The notes below the pieces were generated by a model. The model searched no databases. It was not told the DNA's origin and saw only the letters and a list, made by a program, of their open reading frames with translations. Shown here in pieces: positions 27,958 through 37,699 of a stretch of 64,000 bases of DNA. The stretch covers positions 1 to 64,000 of the forward strand of contig JACRCL010000005.1 of NCBI GenBank assembly GCA_016219015.1, read 5' to 3'. Source of the DNA: Deltaproteobacteria bacterium. GTDB lineage: Bacteria > Desulfobacterota > GWC2-55-46. The position numbers and the translations under genes are program-made. Position 1 is the first letter of the stretch. Every line of letters begins with the position of its first letter.

Positions 27958-29313
27958 CTAACCTATCTCTTTTTTCAGGACCTCGGCCAGCTCATTTGCC
28001 ATCCTCTCAATCTCGTCGAGCCTTTCGCCCTCTATTGTTATCCGCGCCAGCGGCTCGGTGCCTGAGTAGCGGATGAAGGCCCTGCCCCTGTGCTTGAGTT
28101 TATCCTCGATTGCCTTCAACGCCTTCGCCACCGTCGGCAGGGCCGAGAGGTCCTTCTTCTCCTTTACCTTTATGTTAAGGAGTATCTGCGGGTAGCTCTG
28201 CATCACCTTCGAAAGCTCTGAGAGTTTCTTTCCGTCCTTCACCATCCTCATCAATACCTGTAAGGCGGTTATGACGCCGTCGCCCGTGGTCGTATGGTCG
28301 AGGAATATCACGTGCCCGGACTGCTCGCCGCCGAGGTTGTAGCCCCCCTTTAGCATCTCCTCGACCACGTACCTGTCGCCGACGGCTGTCCTTATAACGC
28401 GCCCGCCGCCCTTCTCGATAGCCTCTTCGAGGCCCGAGTTGCTCATTATCGTGGCGACGAGGGTGTTGTTCTTAAGAGTTCCTTCCTTGAGCATCGAAAG
28501 CGCGCTTATGGCGAGGATGAAGTCCCCGTCCAGGACATCGCCCTTTTCATCGACCATTATGCAGCGGTCCCCGTCGCCGTCGAGGGCGAAGCCTATGTCC
28601 GCGCCGGTCGAGCGTACCAGGGCCGCGACCTTGTCAGGGTAGAGCGCCCCGCACTCGTGGTTGATGTTCTCCCCGTCGGGCTTCACCCCTATGGGTATAA
28701 CCTCGGCGCCGAGCTCGTAGAACACCGCCGGGGCCACCTTGTAGGCGGCCCCGTTGGCGCAGTCGAGGGCTACTTTAAGCCCGTCGAGCGTAAGCTCCTT
28801 GGGGAAGGTGTTCTTCGCGAAGACGACGTACCTGCCGATGGCGTCGTCGACCCTGTAGGCCTTGCCGACCTCGCTCGCCGTGGGCCTGTGGCTCGGGTCG
28901 TGGTTCTCGAATATGAACTTCTCGATCTGCAGTTCAACTTCATCGGGGAGTTTCAGCCCGTCCCGGGAGAAGAACTTGATGCCGTTGTCCTGGTAGGGGT
29001 TGTGCGAGGCCGATATGACGACCCCGGCGTCGGCCCTCATGCTCGACGTTATGAAGGCTATGCCCGGCGTGGGCAGGGGCCCCACCATTAGCGCGTCCAC
29101 GCCCATCGAGCATATCCCGGCCATCATGGCGCTCTCGAGCATGTAGCCCGAAAGGCGCGTGTCCTTGCCTATGACTATCCTGTGCCTGCGCGCCTCTTTC
29201 TTGAAGACGTATGCGATGGCCCTGCCGAGCTGCAATGCCATCTCCGAGGTCATGGGCTCTATGTTGGCCACCCCCCTCACCCCGTCGGTGCCGAAAAGCC
29301 TCTTTTTACGCAT
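27958..29313 (-). CDS. glmM: Phosphoglucosamine mutase
   Basis: 451 residues. Catalytic Ser103 in [12 protein letters not shown], Mg loop DGDGDR, sugar-binding GEQSGH and phosphate-binding [11 protein letters not shown]. It makes glucosamine-1-phosphate for peptidoglycan and LPS. Its place after cdaA-cdaR is the same as in Firmicutes, where GlmM also binds and restrains CdaA. Confidence 0.96.
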   Translation of the reverse strand: MRKKRLFGTDGVRGVANIEPMTSEMALQLGRAIAYVFKKEARRHRIVIGKDTRLSGYMLESAMMAGICSMGVDALMVGPLPTPGIAFITSSMRADAGVVISASHNPYQDNGIKFFSRDGLKLPDEVELQIEKFIFENHDPSHRPTASEVGKAYRVDDAIGRYVVFAKNTFPKELTLDGLKVALDCANGAAYKVAPAVFYELGAEVIPIGVKPDGENINHECGALYPDKVAALVRSTGADIGFALDGDGDRCIMVDEKGDVLDGDFILAISALSMLKEGTLKNNTLVATIMSNSGLEEAIEKGGGRVIRTAVGDRYVVEEMLKGGYNLGGEQSGHVIFLDHTTTGDGVITALQVLMRMVKDGKKLSELSKVMQSYPQILLNIKVKEKKDLSALPTVAKALKAIEDKLKHRGRAFIRYSGTEPLARITIEGERLDEIERMANELAEVLKKEIG

Positions 29314-29321
29314 CTTCCGCG

Positions 29322-29969
29322 TTACCTCTCTTTTCTTATCACCAGTTTCACTTCAACGGTATTCCTGCTCAGGGACCTGAACTCGAAGTCCGACGTATCG
29401 AGCGGGATCGTCAGGCTCGTGGAGTAATTGAGCCCGCTTACGTCTATGGGCTTCGTGTATATGGCGTCGAGGTCCTTTATCTCTTTCTTGACCCCGCTGG
29501 CCGTGATGGTCCTTGGGAATACTATCGCGTCGGCCACCTTGAAGCCGCTCTGCGGCCTGCCGGAAAGCCTCGGCCTGACCTTCAGGTCGGCCGAGATGAG
29601 CCTTTCCATCCTGATGTCGAAAGAGCTCGGGCGGACCTTTATTATATCGACCCCCATCGGCTTTATTATGTCGACGGGCGAGAGCCTGAAGGCGTTGACG
29701 CCCTCCCTTGCCCCGCTAAGGTCAAGCTCCGCCAGTATCTGCGAGGCGGAGAGGTTGTTGACGAATAGCTTGGGCCCTATTACCCTGACCTCCACCTCTT
29801 CCGGCGGATTGCTCGACATGACGAGGTCCTTTGGTATGCCCTTGAACCCCATGGGCACGATGAAGCCGACCTCGGTGTTGCTCTGGCCGGCCACGAAGAA
29901 CCACAGGGCCGTCGCGAAGATGACGGCCAATACCTTCAACCTTATGTTCGAAGTGAAGATGTTCCTCAC
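29322..29969 (-). CDS. cdaR: YbbR-domain protein, CdaA regulator (CdaR-like)
   Basis: 215 residues from a GTG at 29969 that overlaps the cdaA stop as GTGA; the longer open frame to 30221 is a shadow of cdaA. One N-terminal membrane helix ([18 protein letters not shown]) is followed by two or three YbbR repeats facing the periplasm. In other bacteria CdaR contacts the CdaA membrane part and tunes c-di-AMP production. Confidence 0.85.
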   Translation of the reverse strand: MRNIFTSNIRLKVLAVIFATALWFFVAGQSNTEVGFIVPMGFKGIPKDLVMSSNPPEEVEVRVIGPKLFVNNLSASQILAELDLSGAREGVNAFRLSPVDIIKPMGVDIIKVRPSSFDIRMERLISADLKVRPRLSGRPQSGFKVADAIVFPRTITASGVKKEIKDLDAIYTKPIDVSGLNYSTSLTIPLDTSDFEFRSLSRNTVEVKLVIRKER

Positions 29970-30757
29970 GCGCCGGCCTTCCAGGGGAATATCGCCTTCC
30001 TCGGGTACCCCTTGTACGCGAAGAGGTTCTTGAGATCCGCGAGGAGCTTTTCCGTCTCGAGGTCCACGTAAAGCCCGTCCTCCACGACGAGCGTTATCTC
30101 CCCCGTCTCCTCGGAGACCACTATTATCGCGGCGTCGGTCTCCTCGGCAAGCCCTATGGCCGCCCTGTGCCTCGTGCCCATGGACTTCGTAAGCTCCTTC
30201 TCGGTAAGGGGCAGGATGCACCCGGCCTTGTATATGCGGCTCCCGCGCACCAGCACGGCCCCGTCGTGCATGGGCGAGGAGGTGTTGAAGATCGAGATGA
30301 GCAGTTCCTTCGAGAGCTTCGCGTCGACCTCCACGCCCACGTCGAGGAAGTCCCCGAGGTCTATCCCGCGCTCCATCACTATTATGCCGCCAGTCCTTGT
30401 CTTGGACATGACGGACGCGGCCTTGGTTATCTCCTCCAATACCTCGCGGCTGCCGAGTATGTCGCGCGAGCTGAAGGGCTTGCCCATGTGCACGAGCGCC
30501 TTCCTTATGTCCTGCTGGAAGACGACTATTATGAATATCACGATGGAGCCGAGGAAGTTCGACAGTATCCAGTGGAGCGTAAGGAGCTCCACCCTCTGCG
30601 ATACGAAGTAGATGACTATGATTACGGCGAGCCCCCAGAGCATGCGCTCCGCCCTCGTGCCCTTGAACGTGAGCATGAACCAGTAAAGGACCATGGCCAC
30701 GAGGATTATATCGAGGACCGTGACTATGTTGTTGAACCTGAATATGGATTCGAGCAT
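29966..30757 (-). CDS. cdaA: Diadenylate cyclase CdaA
   Basis: 263 residues. Three N-terminal membrane helices (about 10-85), then the DAC domain with DGA (165-167) and RHR (196-198), the catalytic pair of c-di-AMP synthases. Both motifs are intact. First gene of cdaA-cdaR-glmM. A MITE-like repeat begins 12 bases upstream of the start codon. Confidence 0.95.
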   Translation of the reverse strand: MLESIFRFNNIVTVLDIILVAMVLYWFMLTFKGTRAERMLWGLAVIIVIYFVSQRVELLTLHWILSNFLGSIVIFIIVVFQQDIRKALVHMGKPFSSRDILGSREVLEEITKAASVMSKTRTGGIIVMERGIDLGDFLDVGVEVDAKLSKELLISIFNTSSPMHDGAVLVRGSRIYKAGCILPLTEKELTKSMGTRHRAAIGLAEETDAAIIVVSEETGEITLVVEDGLYVDLETEKLLADLKNLFAYKGYPRKAIFPWKAGA

Positions 30758-30769
30758 TCCGCCTCTAAC

Positions 30770-30885
30770 AGGCTGCTGAAAAAGTCCATCTGCTTTGTTG
30801 TCTTCGTCGCTCGTACTGCGGCTACAGAGTACGGTTAACTCTTTAGCTTCTCGACGCCTCGCATCTGGAGCTTTTTGAGCAGCCT
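30770..30885. repeat. MITE-like repeat, family 2, copy a
   Basis: 116 bases between AGGCTGCTGAAAAAGTCCAT and the reverse-complementary end CTGGAGCTTTTTGAGCAGCCT (broken into its parts TGGAGC, T run, GAGCAGCCT). Located between folP and cdaA. No coding capacity. Confidence 0.85.
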
Positions 30886-30914
30886 AAAGAAATTCTGAGT
30901 TTTTCAGCACCCTG

Positions 30915-32123
30915 CTATAACCCCGCGGCATTGACCGCGTCGGCCATCGTCGCCGCCTGCCTGGCCTCTTTCACGTCGTGGACCCTCAAGACGTGCGCGC
31001 CGTTAAGCACGCACGCCACAGCCGCCGCCAGGGTCCCGGCGAGCCTCTCCGTAATATCGGCCCCCGACCCGATGGTGTCGCCTATGAAAGACTTCCTCGA
31101 AGGCCCGGCGAGCACCGGGCAGCCCAGCGAACTGAACTCCCGGAGGTTCTTTATAAGCTCGAGGTTGCCTTCCCTCGATTTACCGAACCCGAGCCCCGGG
31201 TCTATCATTATACCCTCGGCGTCTATGCCCGAGGCCCTGGCGTACTCCACCTTATCGAGCAGATAATCGTAGATTTCCGATATAAGGTCCACGTACTCGA
31301 CGTTTTTCTGCATCGTCTCCGGGGTGCCCCGCATATGCATAATGATAACCGGGGCCTTAAAAGCCGCGCAGACCCCGGCCATCTCCTTATCCGACAGGCC
31401 GCTTACGTCGTTCACGGCCTCTGCCCCGGCGGACAGGGCCTCTTTCGCAACGATAGCCTTTCTCGTGTCTATCGAGACGGCTATGCCCTCTTTCGACAAC
31501 GCCTCCACCACCGGCATTACGCGGCGGAGCTCCTCGTTCGCCTCCACGGGCCTCGCTCCGGGCCTTGTGGATTCGCCCCCGACATCTACCCAGTCCGCGC
31601 CCTCGGAGACCATCTCAAGGGCCCTCTGGATTGCCGCGGCCTTATCAAAAAAAAGCCCCTTGTCCGAGAACGAATCAGGGGTGACGTTCAGTATGCCCAT
31701 TATGAGGGTCCGCTTCCCCAGCTCCCACTGCCTCGTGCGCCCCTTGAAGACATAAGAGCGCCTGCGCGAGTTCTCAAGGGCGGCGGCTATCGACTCGCCC
31801 ACTTCCGGGAGGCCGAAGGACTGATATTTAAGCTTGTCTACAAGGGTGTTGAACTGCTTGAGCGTCCCGGAGAGGACCGCCCCGCTCTTCTCAACGGAGC
31901 AGGAGGCCGCCCCCCTGGCCACGGCCGCCTCGCCGCCTATGGAGAGCATCTCCTGCTTGATGACGTTCGCCTGCGGGGCGGAAAGATCGCGGACCTTAAG
32001 GTTGTAATGGAACTGCTTCGGGGCCATTATGCGGATGCCGGCCGGGTCGACCCCGATGCTACGCATCTCGGCCTCGGCTCTTTCCATCGACGATATCTCA
32101 AGGCATCTTACAGGTGGCCTCAC
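30915..32123 (-). CDS. folP: Dihydropteroate synthase with N-terminal extension
   Basis: 402 residues, about 130 more than a standard DHPS. The enzyme part begins near 135 with GILNVTPDSFSD (143-154) and includes DVGGESTRPGA and DPGLGFGKS. Residues 1-125 form an extra domain (MAPKQFHYNLKV, NVIKQEMLSIGGE) also known from deltaproteobacterial homologues; its function is unknown to me. The start is GTG at 32123. It joins p-aminobenzoate to the pterin in folate synthesis. Confidence 0.92.
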   Translation of the reverse strand: MRPPVRCLEISSMERAEAEMRSIGVDPAGIRIMAPKQFHYNLKVRDLSAPQANVIKQEMLSIGGEAAVARGAASCSVEKSGAVLSGTLKQFNTLVDKLKYQSFGLPEVGESIAAALENSRRRSYVFKGRTRQWELGKRTLIMGILNVTPDSFSDKGLFFDKAAAIQRALEMVSEGADWVDVGGESTRPGARPVEANEELRRVMPVVEALSKEGIAVSIDTRKAIVAKEALSAGAEAVNDVSGLSDKEMAGVCAAFKAPVIIMHMRGTPETMQKNVEYVDLISEIYDYLLDKVEYARASGIDAEGIMIDPGLGFGKSREGNLELIKNLREFSSLGCPVLAGPSRKSFIGDTIGSGADITERLAGTLAAAVACVLNGAHVLRVHDVKEARQAATMADAVNAAGL

Positions 32124-32247
32124 CGGGGCTCTCCGCCGGATATGGAAGGAATTTTAACGTTTGTAATTCGCTCGCTCCTCCCCGCGGTCTTTCCACGGGG
32201 GGTCCGCTCGCTATGCTTGTCGACTGGATTTTAAACGGAATAGCCGA

Positions 32248-32265
32248 CGGGGCCATTAGGCCCCG
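32248..32265 (-). terminator. Hairpin downstream of ftsH
   Basis: CGGGGCC and GGCCCCG around a 4-base loop, 15 bases past the ftsH stop. There is no clear T run, so a terminator role is only possible. Confidence 0.35.
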
Positions 32266-32279
32266 CGGCAAATGAAGCA

Positions 32280-34157
32280 TTACTTTACGACTACCCCGAG
32301 CTGCTCGGCGTCCTCGGGCTTCAATGCCTCGGGCTTGGCGCCGGGGCCGCTTGCGGCCGGCGGGGCCGGGCCGTCCGCGAAGATGAGCCTGTCTATCTCC
32401 GGGCCGTCGAGGACCTCTTTTTCAAGGAGCACGCCCGCGAGCCTGTGGAGGGTGTCGAGCCTGCCCTCGAGGAGCTTCTTCGCCCTGTTATAGTTCTCGA
32501 TCACTATCTTCTTTATCTCGGTGTCTATCTCCTCGGCGGTCTCCTCGCTGAAGTCCCTCCTCTGCGCCATCTCCTTGCCGAGGAATATGTGCTCTTCCTT
32601 CTTGCCGAAGGTCAGCGGCCCGAGCTTATCGCTCATGCCCCACTCGCAGACCATCTTCCGCGCAATCTCCGTGGACCTCTCGATGTCGTTGCCCGCGCCG
32701 GTGGTCATGTGCTTCAAGATCAGCTCCTCGGCCGCCCTGCCGCCCATAAGTACCGCGATGTTGTTGACGAGGTACTCCTTGCTGTACGTGTGCCTGTCGT
32801 CTATGGGTATCTGCTGCGTAAGCCCGAGCGCCATGCCCCTCGGGATTATCGATACCTTGTGTATCGGGTCGGTGCCGGGGATGAGCCTGGCGACGAGCGT
32901 GTGCCCGGCCTCGTGGTAGGCCGTATTTTTCTTCTCGGAGTCGCTTATTATCATCGACCTCCTCTCGCTTCCCATGAGGAGCTTGTCCTTGGCGTCGTCG
33001 AACTCTATCTTCTCGACCTTGTCCTTGCCCCTGCGGGCCGCAAGGAGGGCGGCCTCGTTGACGAGGTTTGAAAGGTCCGCGCCCGAAAAACCCGGCGTGC
33101 CGCGCGCCACCACGTCGAGGTTGACGTCCGTGCCGAGCGGGGTCTTGGCGGCGTGCACCTTCAGTATCTCTTCCCTGCCCCTTATGTCGGGCTTGGGCAC
33201 GACGACGTTCCTGTCGAACCTGCCGGGGCGAAGGAGCGCCGGGTCGAGCACGTCGGGCCTGTTGGTGGCCGCGATTATGATGACGCCCTCGTTGCTCTCG
33301 AAGCCGTCCATCTCCACGAGGAGCTGGTTCAGCGTCTGCTCCCTCTCGTCGTGGCCCCCGCCGAGGCCCGCGCCCCTGTGGCGGCCGACGGCGTCTATCT
33401 CGTCTATGAATATTATGCAGGGAGCGTTCTTCTTGCCCTGCACGAAAAGGTCCCTTACGCGCGAGGCGCCCACGCCCACGAACATCTCGACGAAGTCGCT
33501 GCCGGAAATCGAGAAGAACGGCACTCCGGCCTCTCCGGCTATGGCCTTGGCCAGAAGGGTCTTCCCCGTTCCGGGCGAGCCGACGAGGAGGACGCCCTTG
33601 GGTATCCTGCCGCCGAGCCTGGTGAACTTCTTGGGGTCCTTCAGGAACTCTATTATCTCCTCGACCTCATCCTTGGCCTCGTCTATGCCGGCCACGTCCT
33701 TGAACGTCACCCTGTGCTGGTTCTCGGTCAAGAGCTTCGCCCTCGATTTGCCGAAGCTCATCGCCTTGCCGCCGCCGCTCTGCATCTGGCGCATGAAGAA
33801 TATCCAGACCCCGATGAGGAGTATCATCGGGAACCACGATACGAATATCGTGCCCCACGACGGCGTCTCGACGACGGGCTCGGCGGTGATTTTAACGCCG
33901 CTTGAGCGGAGCTTGCCTATGAGGTCGGGGTACTGGGGGGAGTAGGACTTGAAAGTCTTGCCGTCCTTGAACTTGCCGAGTATGTCGTTGCCCTGGATGG
34001 TTACCTCGGCGATATTTCCGCTTTCAACTTCCTGTATAAAATCGCTGAAGATGACCTTTTCCGACGAAGGCTGCTTGTAGCTTATTAGATTGAACATAAG
34101 TACGACAGTGGCTATTATTATGAGCCACATGGCTATGTTCTTATATAACTGGTTCAT
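32280..34157 (-). CDS. ftsH: ATP-dependent membrane zinc protease FtsH
   Basis: 625 residues. Two N-terminal membrane helices (about 8-26 and 103-122) around a small periplasmic domain, AAA module with Walker A GSPGTGKT (193-200) and IIFIDEID, and the zinc site HEAGH (415-419). It degrades damaged membrane proteins and some cytoplasmic regulators. AGAGG precedes the ATG. The 149-base gap upstream is AT-rich and probably holds its promoter, but I found no convincing heat-shock sites. Confidence 0.97.
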   Translation of the reverse strand: MNQLYKNIAMWLIIIATVVLMFNLISYKQPSSEKVIFSDFIQEVESGNIAEVTIQGNDILGKFKDGKTFKSYSPQYPDLIGKLRSSGVKITAEPVVETPSWGTIFVSWFPMILLIGVWIFFMRQMQSGGGKAMSFGKSRAKLLTENQHRVTFKDVAGIDEAKDEVEEIIEFLKDPKKFTRLGGRIPKGVLLVGSPGTGKTLLAKAIAGEAGVPFFSISGSDFVEMFVGVGASRVRDLFVQGKKNAPCIIFIDEIDAVGRHRGAGLGGGHDEREQTLNQLLVEMDGFESNEGVIIIAATNRPDVLDPALLRPGRFDRNVVVPKPDIRGREEILKVHAAKTPLGTDVNLDVVARGTPGFSGADLSNLVNEAALLAARRGKDKVEKIEFDDAKDKLLMGSERRSMIISDSEKKNTAYHEAGHTLVARLIPGTDPIHKVSIIPRGMALGLTQQIPIDDRHTYSKEYLVNNIAVLMGGRAAEELILKHMTTGAGNDIERSTEIARKMVCEWGMSDKLGPLTFGKKEEHIFLGKEMAQRRDFSEETAEEIDTEIKKIVIENYNRAKKLLEGRLDTLHRLAGVLLEKEVLDGPEIDRLIFADGPAPPAASGPGAKPEALKPEDAEQLGVVVK

Positions 34158-34306
34158 TTATGAGTCCTCTCCGGATATAAATGGGGGTATGGATTGCCTT
34201 GAAAATAGCACAAAATATTCTGTCATATATCAAAGGATTTTACAATAAAAATATTTTTACGGAATATGGATTTACGTCACTGATTTACATGATAAATACC
34301 GGCAAT

Positions 34307-35164
34307 TCAACCCCTCCTGCCGGCCCTTCTGTTCACCTTCCTCCCGCCCCTGTCGTAGGCGGCCTTGGCTATGGAGGCGCTGAAGAGGAATATGTTCGAG
34401 GAGTAGAACATCCACAAAAGGAGCACCATGAGGGTCCCTATCGAGCCGTAGAACTTGTTATAGGTAGGGAAATTCGATATATACCACTCGAAAAGGTGCT
34501 TCGCCGTCTCCCAAAGTGCCGTGAAGACGAGGCTGCCGAAAAAGGCGTGGTTTAAATCCATGCTTGAGCCCGCGAACATCCTGTAAACAAGACCTACGAC
34601 AAATGTAACAAGAAGGAACGGGATTACGTACTTGAATATCACGCTCTGGATAAGGTAATGGAGCACCTCCCACCCGAAAAAGCTTATCTCGGCCTTTTTT
34701 ATCAATATCGACGCCGCGGTCATGGTTATCGATATGAACGCCGCGATGATACCTATCAGGAGGACTATCAGGTATACTATCCTGCTTTTTATGAACCCCC
34801 GCTTGACGGTTATGCCGAATATGCCGGTAAGAGCGTCCGCCGTGGCGCCGAGCACAAGCTCGGCGCTCGATATGAGCGATATTATGCCGAGCCAGCTCAT
34901 CTTCTTCCACTCGTACGACAGCCCCTTGATGTCGCCTATCGTCTTGTCCCCTATATAGGGGAGCGACTGTTTGGCCATGCCCACGACCCGCTCCATGAGC
35001 CCCGCCCTGGCGCCCATTATGAATCCGAGCCCGGCGGTAATTAGGAGCATTATGGGGACGAGCGAGAAAAAGGCGTAGAAGGATATCGCGGCGGACCTGT
35101 TGAAGCAGTTGTTCCTGCCGTATATCCTGAAACCGTCGCGTATGGCCCCGAAAAAGTCCCTCAA
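34307..35164 (-). CDS. YihY/BrkB-family inner membrane protein
   Basis: 285 residues with about six membrane helices. Family features: NNCFNRSAAISFYAFFSLVPI near the N-terminus and the segment YNKFYGSIGTLMVLLLWMFY near the end (each partly quoted). Once called RNase BN, but that activity belongs to another gene. The role is probably transport or envelope related and is unresolved. It overlaps der by 4 bases. Confidence 0.85.
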   Translation of the reverse strand: MRDFFGAIRDGFRIYGRNNCFNRSAAISFYAFFSLVPIMLLITAGLGFIMGARAGLMERVVGMAKQSLPYIGDKTIGDIKGLSYEWKKMSWLGIISLISSAELVLGATADALTGIFGITVKRGFIKSRIVYLIVLLIGIIAAFISITMTAASILIKKAEISFFGWEVLHYLIQSVIFKYVIPFLLVTFVVGLVYRMFAGSSMDLNHAFFGSLVFTALWETAKHLFEWYISNFPTYNKFYGSIGTLMVLLLWMFYSSNIFLFSASIAKAAYDRGGRKVNRRAGRRG

Positions 35165-36471
35165 TGCCTCTTCCTGAAAATGAGCTTTATCGGTACGTTC
35201 TCCATGCCGAGGGTTTCCCGCAGCCCGGCCGCCAGGTACCTCTTGTACTGGTCCTGTACCCCCTCGGGGATGTTTGCGAAGACCACGAAAGTCGGCGGCA
35301 TGACGCCCGTCTGGGTCATATAGTAGAACTTGACCTCCTTGCCCTTGTAGGCCGGGGGGTGGTAGCGCCCCTGTATGCCTTCGAGGGCGTCGTTGAGCTT
35401 CGACGTCGACACACGGGTCCTGCCCTTTTCCACGACCTCGTCTATGGTGTCAAGCACCTTCTTCACCCTCTGCCCGGTCAGCGCGGACGTGAAAATGACC
35501 GGGGCGTACGTGAGGAACGGCAGCGTCTTCCTTATGAAATCCTCCGCGTGCCCGGCCGTGTGCGTGTCCTTCTCGACGAGGTCCCATTTGTTCACGACTA
35601 TCACGCAGCACTTCTTCCTGTCCTCTATGAGCCCGGCTATCTTCTCGTCCTGCGCCTTCACGCCCTCATGGCCGTCCACGACGAGGACGGCGGCGTCGCA
35701 CCGCTCTATCGACTTTATCGCCTCCATGACGCAGTAGCTCTCTACCGTGAGGCTTATCTTGTTCTTTTTCCTTATCCCGGCGGTGTCTATGAATAGGTAC
35801 TTCCTCCCGTCGGATTCAAAGGGCGTATCGATCGAGTCCCTCGTGGTGCCTGCCACGTCGCTCACTATGGAGCGCTGCCTGCCTATGAGCCTGTTAAGGA
35901 GCGAAGATTTGCCGGCGTTGGGCCTTCCTACTATCGCCACGCTCACCCTTTCGCCGGGGGCCTCTTCCTCCTCGGCCGGCGGGAGCTTCTCTATTATACC
36001 GTCTATGAGCTCGTTTAAGCCCCTGCCGTGCTCGGCGGATACCGGCAAGACCTGGCCTATGCCGAGCCCGTAGAACTCCGCGGCGCCGGCGTCCAGCCTG
36101 TCGGTATCGAGCTTGTTTACGGCGTAGATGACGGGCTTGCCCGACCGCCTCAGCATATCAACGAGGTCCTTGTCCTGAGGGGTGGGGCCGACCCTGCCGT
36201 CCATGAGGAATACGATGACGTCCGAATCCTCAATGGCGAGGCGCGCCTGGTCCCTCACCTGCTTCAGTATCTCGTCGGTGGTATCGGCCTCGAAGCCGCC
36301 GGTATCAACGACCGTAAAGGCGTGTCCGAGTTCCTCGGCGTCCCCGAAGTTCAAGTCCCTCGTCACCCCCGGCTCGTCGGCTACTATGGCCTTGCGCCTG
36401 CCGATTATCCTGTTGAAGAGCGTCGATTTACCCACGTTGGGGCGGCCTACGATGGCTACTATTGGCTTCAT
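35161..36471 (-). CDS. der: Ribosome-assembly GTPase Der (EngA)
   Basis: 436 residues with two G domains: GRPNVGKS near the N-terminus and GRPNAGKS at about 180, each with DxxG and NKxD motifs (NKLD, NKWD), then a C-terminal KH-like domain. It acts in 50S subunit maturation. A MITE-like repeat separates it from era upstream. Confidence 0.96.
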   Translation of the reverse strand: MKPIVAIVGRPNVGKSTLFNRIIGRRKAIVADEPGVTRDLNFGDAEELGHAFTVVDTGGFEADTTDEILKQVRDQARLAIEDSDVIVFLMDGRVGPTPQDKDLVDMLRRSGKPVIYAVNKLDTDRLDAGAAEFYGLGIGQVLPVSAEHGRGLNELIDGIIEKLPPAEEEEAPGERVSVAIVGRPNAGKSSLLNRLIGRQRSIVSDVAGTTRDSIDTPFESDGRKYLFIDTAGIRKKNKISLTVESYCVMEAIKSIERCDAAVLVVDGHEGVKAQDEKIAGLIEDRKKCCVIVVNKWDLVEKDTHTAGHAEDFIRKTLPFLTYAPVIFTSALTGQRVKKVLDTIDEVVEKGRTRVSTSKLNDALEGIQGRYHPPAYKGKEVKFYYMTQTGVMPPTFVVFANIPEGVQDQYKRYLAAGLRETLGMENVPIKLIFRKRH

Positions 36472-36482
36472 ATCATCCTAAA

Positions 36483-36506
36483 AGGCTGTTCAAAAGCTCC
36501 ATATGC
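36483..36506. repeat. Terminal fragment of the MITE-like repeat (family 2)
   Basis: AGGCTGTTCAAAAGCTCCAT followed by ATGC repeats the outer end of the complete copy that starts 44 bases further on, giving a short partial tandem. Confidence 0.6.
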
Positions 36507-36526
36507 GGCCTGTTAATACCCGCTAA

Positions 36527-36650
36527 AGGCTGCTCAAAAAGCTCCAGATGCGAGGCCCCACTGGAATAGGGGAGCTTAGGAATGAGACGTACTCTCCTCA
36601 CGTTATGACAAGACGTAGACAACAAAGCAGATGGACTTTTTCAGCAGCCT
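36527..36650. repeat. MITE-like repeat, family 2, copy b
   Basis: 124 bases from AGGCTGCTCAAAAAGCTCCA to GGACTTTTTCAGCAGCCT. It lies between era and der and ends 2 bases before the era stop codon. Opposite orientation to copies a and d. Confidence 0.85.
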
Positions 36651-36651
36651 T

Positions 36652-37536
36652 TTAATACCCGAATTCTTTTAACGCCCCCGGCTTCTTAGTCCAATCCTCC
36701 TGAACGCGCACGAAAAGCTCGATATATACCCTTGCGCCGAGGAGCCTTTCGAGGTCTTCCCTCGCGGCCGTCCCTATCCTCTTGAGCATAGAGCCCGCCT
36801 TGCCTATTATTATACCCTTCTGGGAGTCCTTCTCGACGTTTATGGCGGCCGAGATGGAGATGAGGTCCTTCGCCCTTTTTTCCTCGAACCGCTCTATCAC
36901 GACGGCTACCGAGTACGGGACCTCCTCCTTGGTGAAGCGGAATATCTTTTCCCTGATTATCTCGGCGGCTATGAACCTCTCCGGCACGTCGGTGATGGCG
37001 TCCTCGGGGAAGTATTGCGGCCCCTCGGGCAGCAGGCCCGCGATGAGGCCGAAGAGCACGTCGATGCCGTCTTTCTTGAGGGCCGATATGGGCACTATCT
37101 CCTTGAACGGATAGAGCTTCGAGTATTCCTCTATTAAAGGCAGGACCATCCTCCGGTCGATCTTATCGACCTTGTTTATGCCGAGTATGACGGGGCACTT
37201 GACCCCCTTGAGGCCCATTATTATGAAGCGGTCGTCGTCGGTAACGGGCCTGTTCGCCTCGACGAGATAGACTATGGCGTCCACCTCTCGCAGCGTCGAC
37301 AGCGCCTCCTTGACCATGAACTCGTTCAAGAGCCCCTTGCCCTTGTGTATGCCCGGCGTGTCTATGAATATCACCTGGGCGTCTTTCAGGTTCTTGACGC
37401 CCCTTATGACGTTCCGAGTCGTCTGGGGCTTCTCGGAGACGATCGATATCTTTTCGCCGAGTATGGCGTTAAGGAGGGTCGATTTCCCGGCGTTGGGACG
37501 GCCGATTATGGATATGAAGCCGGATTTGAATGACAT
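36652..37536 (-). CDS. era: GTPase Era
   Basis: 294 residues. G1 GRPNAGKS, G3 DTPG, G4 NKVD, then a C-terminal KH domain with GIIIGKAGSMLKRIG. It binds 16S rRNA 3' end during 30S assembly. The 163-base gap upstream (37537-37699) is AT-rich; it shows no gene but contains a stretch resembling 11198-11225. Confidence 0.96.
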   Translation of the reverse strand: MSFKSGFISIIGRPNAGKSTLLNAILGEKISIVSEKPQTTRNVIRGVKNLKDAQVIFIDTPGIHKGKGLLNEFMVKEALSTLREVDAIVYLVEANRPVTDDDRFIIMGLKGVKCPVILGINKVDKIDRRMVLPLIEEYSKLYPFKEIVPISALKKDGIDVLFGLIAGLLPEGPQYFPEDAITDVPERFIAAEIIREKIFRFTKEEVPYSVAVVIERFEEKRAKDLISISAAINVEKDSQKGIIIGKAGSMLKRIGTAAREDLERLLGARVYIELFVRVQEDWTKKPGALKEFGY

Positions 37537-37699
37537 ATTATCCCTGAAAAGTCTTCTTGTTAATACTTACGTCCCGCACGTAACAACGCAGTATAAAGGC
37601 ATTTTATTGCTTTCGCATTAATAATTTATCAGGATACCATTAAGAAATGTAAGTGTAAAGAGGGGATGCAGGCGCGGTCTTGCTCAAAGGCGAGTATTT

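Noticed and set aside
30978..32234. Long open frame (418 codons) on the plus strand opposite folP
   Set aside because: It is the GC-skewed shadow of folP, full of Arg/Pro/Gly/His with no family features; similar frames oppose ftsH, the ATPase genes and others.
34158..34306. Heat-shock (sigma-32) promoter for ftsH
   Set aside because: A CCCCAT-like -10 exists on the minus strand, but the CTTGAAA-like box nearby is on the other strand, so they do not form one promoter.
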